From contig NC_079875.1 in NCBI RefSeq assembly GCF_029227915.1, positions 11,713,001-11,777,000 of the forward strand: DNA of 64,000 nt, read 5' to 3'. Both the position numbers and the translations under genes were made by a program. A model generated the notes under the pieces. The model worked only from the letters and a program-made list of their open reading frames with translations, made no database searches and was not told the DNA's origin. Positions 59,101 to 64,000 of this stretch are shown one piece after another (positions within the stretch are counted from its first letter, which is position 1; every line of letters begins with the position of its first letter). The stretch comes from Hydractinia symbiolongicarpus (lineage: Eukaryota; Cnidaria; Hydrozoa; Anthoathecata; Hydractiniidae).

Positions 59101-62100
59101 TTGCAATTATTAATTATTTAATTTTTTAACGTTCGCAGACAGCAAGACAACTTTATGTTGCAGACTTACATTGGTGTAGCATTTCTTTAATTAAATGTAG
59201 AGAAAGATTCCATAACTGTATAAGACTAAAAAATAAAAATAAAAGTGAATAGCAAACATATTCTACAAATGATAAGGACCAATGCTGAATGTTAATCATC
59301 TATAGAAAAATACCTATCATCAAGCTCTACTTATTTAGTTAAAAATCTAATGTATCAACAAAAAATGGAATAACAACCTTGTTAAATTTATCTTGCCTCC
59401 TTCGTATACATTATGATATTTCCGACCCTATAAAGTAATTTAATGTAGATGTTTTTGAATGCAATACAGTTGTAGTTTAGACACCTTATTCATATAAAAA
59501 TATTTTAACCTCCACAACAGTTTTAGAACAAAAAATGGTATAAGGAGTTCAGTCCATTGTGTTTTTATTTTCTCTTATTTTTTGTGACTGAAACCAAATT
59601 TTCTCTGATTTTTTGGTTTATTTTACAGAAATAAAATTTATAAGGCATTATTTAAGTTGTACTCATGGTTGACAGCTGAATATATACCATAGAATTCTTT
59701 CACTTAAATTTTTAACTTTGAAATTACCCAACTTTTTCAGGTTTTCCCCATTTCTGGCAACCTTGTGGTAATGTTTAGGATTTGTATGATGACATTGTAA
59801 TGATGGTTGGAAGTGATGTAGTAATGATTGTTGCATGTTAAGGGCTTATGTTGCATCATAGAAGAAGAGGAGGTACAACTCACAAAGCGTCCACACAAAT
59901 TTTTAATGAAAGCAGTGTCCTTTGAAACAATGTAAGATGCAAAGTTCACTGGATATGCACATATTGCAACCCCATTATAATCATGATGCAATGAATGTTT
60001 AAAAAATTGTCTCTGCAAATTTTAAATCACATCATTGATGCTTCCACAGTTTATAGGTTTTCATTTCTGACATATTTTAAAGCAAGATTTCGGTAAAAAA
60101 AGGTGCAAGAACAATTATGTTTTGATTTGCTAAATGTTTCTCTTGTTTTATTTCTGTATGGTTAGCTGAAGTTTTCTTTATTTGAGATCTCTTGTCAGCT
60201 TCCCTTGGTTGTCATCGGTTAATTTTAAATTGTGAGTAACACACACACAGTTTAGGAAGGGTATTCCCCCTTGACACATGCCTGTGAGTTTAATCAACTC
60301 AGTGGATTTAAGTGAGCAAGGCCGTTATAGTGAGAAATACGTCCATACTCGTTGAATTGGATTTCTCTTCGGGCCTTATTAACATTCAGTTAAAAAAACA
60401 TAAAATACAAGAAAATTGTACCATTATGTAAAGTGTAGAAACTTACTTTGTATAATTCTTGCTCACATTCTCGTACAAGAATATCTGGGATCTATAACAG
60501 AATTATTAAAAAGACTAATTGAAAAATTTAAAAAAAGAAACGAAAAGGAAAAAAATACACATTGGCAATTTTTTATACACAAATTTTCTGCTGTTTTACA
60601 GAAATTAAATACTAAAAAAATATAATCCTTACTTTTTTTGTGACTGCAGATATCATTTATAAAGTTTTATGTTGATTATTTTTTTGCTAATGTTAAAAAA
60701 ATGCTTATTATACAAATTTATTCGTACCTTAAAGTTGATTTGTTCTCCATCTAAAGATTTCTTGACAAATGTACCATTCACCAGATGTTGGATTTCTTCT
60801 TGAAGAACTTTTTGAGACTCGTATAAAGTTGATATTGTTTTCCAAAATTCTGTCACCTAAACACGAGGGTCATCCTTTAAAAAACATTAGACAGGCTCAC
60901 ATAGGACCAAAATCATTGTGTTGTTATCACATCTTTATTTAAAAATAATAATGACAATTGTTTGTATCGTTACACCAAAACACGAGTCAAAATTTCTATA
61001 TTTACACAAACAAGTGTAAAGTAAGGACATGCATTTTTGTGTCTGGCTTACCATGCCATGTACAGCCCTACTTTATGATTCTGGTTGAAATGTATTATTA
61101 TGCTGAAGTATTTCGACTACCTTAAAATTGTTTTAGAAAGATTAATTTTTCAATTGTGCATGTACAGCAGAATTTTGCATGATGTAAAGCTGAAGCCTCT
61201 AGAACATCACATGTAGAAAAAAAAAACCTTAAGAAAATGCACTGTGTGATAACAAAAAAGGTGACTCTTATAAGCTTAAACGTAAATCTATAAATTCCAT
61301 CCCAATGGTTCTTTAAAGAATTATTCAAGCCCACCTTTTGCATTTTCTGTGTCCTTCTAACAGTTTCTTTTGAGGACAACGTGCTAAAAAATATACATGC
61401 TTCATTCATTAAAAAATAACAAATCAGTTACTTGTTTTTAAATCGAAAAAAAACTACCTTTTTCCAAATAGCTGTTGCATGGTATCTTTCATTTCTTTTA
61501 ATTTTTTCTCACTGTCTCTTCTCTTTTTATTTAACTTACGGTGTTCTTGCGATAATTCCCTGTAAAGATGAAAACACTATACTTGTGAAGGAAAGGGTGG
61601 ACTAAACTTTCCCTAAATAGTGCAGAATTTGACAAAAATTAATGTTCTTAAAGGTAGTGTATCATTAATCTTGCAAACTCCTAAGGTCGTGGTAAGGCAT
61701 TTGCTTCTAATGTTAAAGCATAGTTCCACCTAAAGGATGGTTGTCTACATAAAAGATTGGGGCTATGCTTTGGTTCTAAAGTATCTTTGACAGATCACTT
61801 TCTCTTAAACTTGTAAAATTTCAAGTTTAAAACAATCTTTAAAATTATCAAGTTATAGTAAGGTATTTTGGTACTTTTAAGGTACTTTATTGAAGTGACT
61901 TTATTATTCATACCTAACTGTTTTTATGTATATTATCAGGTTTGGTTTTTGAAGCTTTATCTTAGATAATACAAAAGTTTGCGTCATCTTTTTGACTGAC
62001 ATTTATATTTGATATTCTGGTTAAGCACGTGTTTTAACAAATTATTGATAAAGAAAGGTGGTTAAATTTTTTTTGAACTAAAAAAAAAAAAGGGGGTGGA

Positions 62101-63148
62101 ACTGCCTAAGGAGATGGAAAGGGGTCATATCTAAAAAGGTGCTGATTGGAAAAAATGGCTTAAAAAGAGGGGGTGAGACTATAGTCTTAATTGGTCCGTT
62201 CTGCTTAACCTAAGTGATTGATATGTCTTTGCAGTTGTCTAGCTGAGGATTTTGTGTTTGCACAGCTTATATGACCCAAATAAGAGCTTCAAATGCACTG
62301 CAACCACTCCACAGAATCCTTATTTGTAGCAGTACTAATAAAACTAAAAAAACCTTCCTGGGTAAATAATTAATTACAGAGCAAAAATTACTAATTATAT
62401 CACTCTTAGCAAGCATTTTTTGAAGGGGTCTTACTTAGAAAATTCCATCCAAGTTTCCTTGACAAAAGCAGTTTCTTCTAAATGATTTATTAACCTAAAA
62501 ACATAAACATGCTAAATTAAATTAAAGTAATTTAGGTAAGACAGATTGAAACTATCTTTTGTTGTTTAAGCATTTTTACTCTAACTATTCTGAATACCAA
62601 ACCTATCTTCCAAATTTAATCAAATTTTAAAAAGTCATTTAATCAAATATTTCTTAATCATTAGCTATTATACCTGCTTTGTTGGTTGATCGTTGACACA
62701 ATTAATGCTCTGTTAACCTGTGGTAAATACTTTTTATGAGCGCTTGAGATCACAGGCCATGGTGGAATAGAACTATATTTACCTGAAATAAATAGATTTT
62801 GACCTGGAAAAGATCCTAACATTGAATTCTACTCCAACATCTTCACAAATTGACCTTATGGTCATACATGAGTCCCACGATTTAGACTTGCAGACTCACA
62901 TTGTAAACAAAAGTAAAACAAAACAATAGCAAACTTACTAGGTAAAACATGCATCTTTTGTTTGAGAATGTAGGTGGAAAAATAAAATAAAAATTGATAA
63001 AATTTATCACCTAAAAATAACAACAAATAACTTATACATTTTAATATCTAATAATACCAATAATATCTATCAGATGACATATTCCCTTACCCATAGGTGA
63101 AAGCAGTAAAGATGGTACCAAAGATGTAAGGTGGCAATCAGGATCGTC
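50152..63148 (-). CDS. HAUS6-like augmin subunit, 22 exons (N-terminus missing)
   Basis: Exons (right to left): 63148-63091, 62782-62674, 62494-62435, 61559-61458, 61383-61335, 60856-60728, 60491-60447, 59215-59170, 58473-58383, 58073-58017, 57857-57755, 57226-57118, 57036-56971, 56742-56703, 56440-56140, 55776-55720, 55627-55516, 54489-54433, 53784-53623, 52671-52585, 51777-50977, 50414-50152; 2904 nt, 967 codons plus stop. It opens with LVPSLLLSPMG and HKKYLPQVNRALIVS, then coiled-coil stretches (ELSQEHRKLNKKRRDSEKKL), SLDGEQINFKIPDIL and LWNLSLHLIKEML, matching my recollection of the HAUS6 N-terminal domain order. HAUS6 belongs to augmin, which recruits gamma-tubulin to spindle microtubules. 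The second half is low-complexity and rich in TP sites, many in (L/I)xNFxTP-like repeats, as expected of a mitotic phosphoprotein. It ends in a Cys-rich duplicated tail. The gene model is firm; the family call is moderate. SINE and MITE copies lie in its introns. Confidence 0.62.
52036..52281. mobile_element. MITE-like element with TA target duplication
   Basis: The left end CAGTGGAAACTTTCTATA and the right end GAGGTTTCACTG are imperfect inverted repeats, and TA flanks both sides (52034-52035 and 52282-52283). The body is 246 bp without an ORF. TA duplications are typical of Tc1/mariner-type elements. It lies in an intron of the HAUS6-like gene. Confidence 0.6.
52710..52739. repeat. (AAAC)n microsatellite
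   Basis: About seven uninterrupted copies of AAAC lie 38 bases upstream (on the minus strand) of the HAUS6-like exon at 52671-52585, near its splice acceptor. Confidence 0.9.
53108..53593. mobile_element. MITE-like element with TA target duplication, 30 bp from an exon
   Basis: The left end CCTTGAGTTGATTAATTT and the right end, reverse complemented, CCTGAAGTTGATTAATTT are 18-bp inverted repeats with two mismatches. TA flanks both sides (53106-53107, 53594-53595). The 486-bp body contains repeated TTTCGCG words. The right end is 30 bases from the donor side of the exon 53784-53623. Confidence 0.75.
55652..55696. repeat. (CAA)n microsatellite
   Basis: A nearly pure CAA run in the intron between the HAUS6-like exons 55776-55720 and 55627-55516, about 25 bases from both. 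The apparent poly-Leu reading of it on the minus strand is intronic. Confidence 0.9.
55954..56095 (-). mobile_element. tRNA-derived SINE, copy 2 (5' truncated)
   Basis: In reverse complement this segment reads CAGCATGAGAAAAGGATTGA, GTTGTCTAGTTGAACGATTG and, at its end, GACCCCCTTC, matching the body and 3' part of the SINE at 27974-28206. The tRNA-like head is absent. A C8/A13 run borders it at 56077-56098. Confidence 0.75.
61680..62300 (+). mobile_element. Diverged fragments of the same SINE family
   Basis: 61686-61710 (CGTGGTAAGGCATTTGCTTC) resembles the tRNA-like head of copy 1 (TGTGGTAAGAGCTTTCGCTT). 62233-62275 (CAGTTGTCTAGCTGAGGATT, TGTTTGCACAGCTTATATGA) resembles the body. They sit in one intron of the HAUS6-like gene and may be one old copy split by later insertions, or two. 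Confidence 0.4.
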
Positions 63149-63439
63149 CTGAAATTGCCAAAAGAAAAAATAGAACCTCAAATTATGTTATTAAAAGTTA
63201 GTTTAACTGCACCAAAACTAACTGCCTTAAATATTTTTGGCTAAAAACATTTCCCTTTTTAATTCTTTGCTAACTGCACAAAACAGTTAAGAAATAGTAG
63301 AAACGTATATTTTCTATTTTTCTTTGTCAGAATTGTCAACCAAAAGACAAACTTTAACAAAAAATTATACTCTGAGTATAAACTTGAGAACGTTCTGTGC
63401 TTAACCCTATTTGGTATGGGGGCATAAAGTGCTGGCAAT

Positions 63440-63672
63440 AATTTTAAATTTTTGTATCTCTTAATTACTTGTCCAATTGTTATGAAACTAATGTTTTATG
63501 ACCAAGAAAGACTTGGCAGGAGGTTATAAGGCAGACTTGATACAGAGGAAGTTGAGTTTAGATCTAACACAGTCTAGATCAGATTGGAAGAGGGTCATTA
63601 ATATACCCCGTCCAACCCATGCTAGCATGAAAAACGGATGTTAAGCCGAGAATGATGATGATGATGATGACC
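63440..63672 (+). mobile_element. Probable SINE ending in an ATG-triplet tail
   Basis: The end of this segment reads CCCGTCCAACCCATGCTAGC and GAAAAACGGATGTTAAGC followed by an ATGATGATG tail. This resembles the conserved domain of Ceph-SINEs, first described from cephalopods and reported in other invertebrates (recalled, not searched). The left limit is a guess. It lies beyond the most 5' exon found for the HAUS6-like gene, presumably in an intron. Confidence 0.55.
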
Positions 63673-64000
63673 AGCATCTTTTCTAAAAAAAAACCTATTA
63701 ATGACATCATGTGAGTTATTAGACATTGTTGCATTTTCTCCCGAGCAAGGAAAAATCAAAATCATTGCAAAGAAATATTGAAAAGGGTTTTATAAACCCA
63801 TATTTTGCCCATAATTTAAGACTCTTGTAAGGTGAAAAATATCTCGCTACAAGTCTTAATTTGCCATAATTTTGATTATGTCAAAATTTACGATATCTCC
63901 TTTTCTGCTAAATTCAAAATAATGTTAGTAAAAATAATGTTGACAGACATTTTTGATAAGCTTATTCGAAGTATAATTTATTTGAAATATAATGTGATAT

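Overview
This is an AT-rich animal nuclear genome window: intron-rich protein genes with GT/AG splice sites, two eukaryotic tRNA genes, tRNA-derived SINEs, MITE-like elements and minisatellites. The gene set (a FERM-domain membrane protein, CST-complex CTC1, a phosphagen kinase, an ERK3/4-type atypical MAP kinase, an augmin HAUS6-like protein) is metazoan. The base composition and the mixed creatine-kinase/arginine-kinase features of the phosphagen kinase suggest an early-branching animal, most likely a cnidarian (possibly a hydrozoan). That placement is an inference. No bacterial or viral gene was recognised.

Layout. (1) 529-6414, plus strand: the last 12 coding exons of a FRMD3/FRMD5-like FERM protein ending in a hydrophobic tail anchor; its 5' end lies left of the window. 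(2) 8252-29950, plus strand: a complete CTC1-like gene rebuilt as 12 exons (3033 nt, 1010 codons plus stop, all phases consistent). Its ninth intron is 11.8 kb long (15931-27689) and holds a same-strand, intronless phosphagen kinase ORF (20194-21399), plus arrays of triplet repeats, two related minisatellite elements and other repeats. (3) 35896-38370, minus strand: a two-exon ERK3/ERK4-like kinase. (4) 45589-45661 and 46290-46362: two valine tRNA genes (anticodons CAC and TAC) flanking a segment bounded by a perfect 21-bp inverted repeat. (5) 50152-63148, minus strand: 22 exons of a HAUS6-like protein (967 codons visible) with a TP-rich tail; its N-terminus lies right of the window or was not found. 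The long gaps between genes hold repeats, hairpins and short ORFs that I do not regard as genes.

Functions. The genes look like an ordinary mix of cell-biology genes (telomere end replication, spindle microtubule nucleation, signalling, membrane-cytoskeleton linkage, energy buffering), not a co-regulated cluster. The most unusual object is the nested phosphagen kinase. It joins a creatine-kinase-like N-terminal loop to an arginine-kinase-like C-terminal loop and has Gly where the family has its catalytic Glu in the NEEDH motif. Also notable are an ERK3/4 relative with neither TEY nor SEG in its activation loop but an intact APE motif, a duplicated Cys-rich end on the HAUS6-like protein, and a perfect 26-bp hairpin in CTC1 intron 1.
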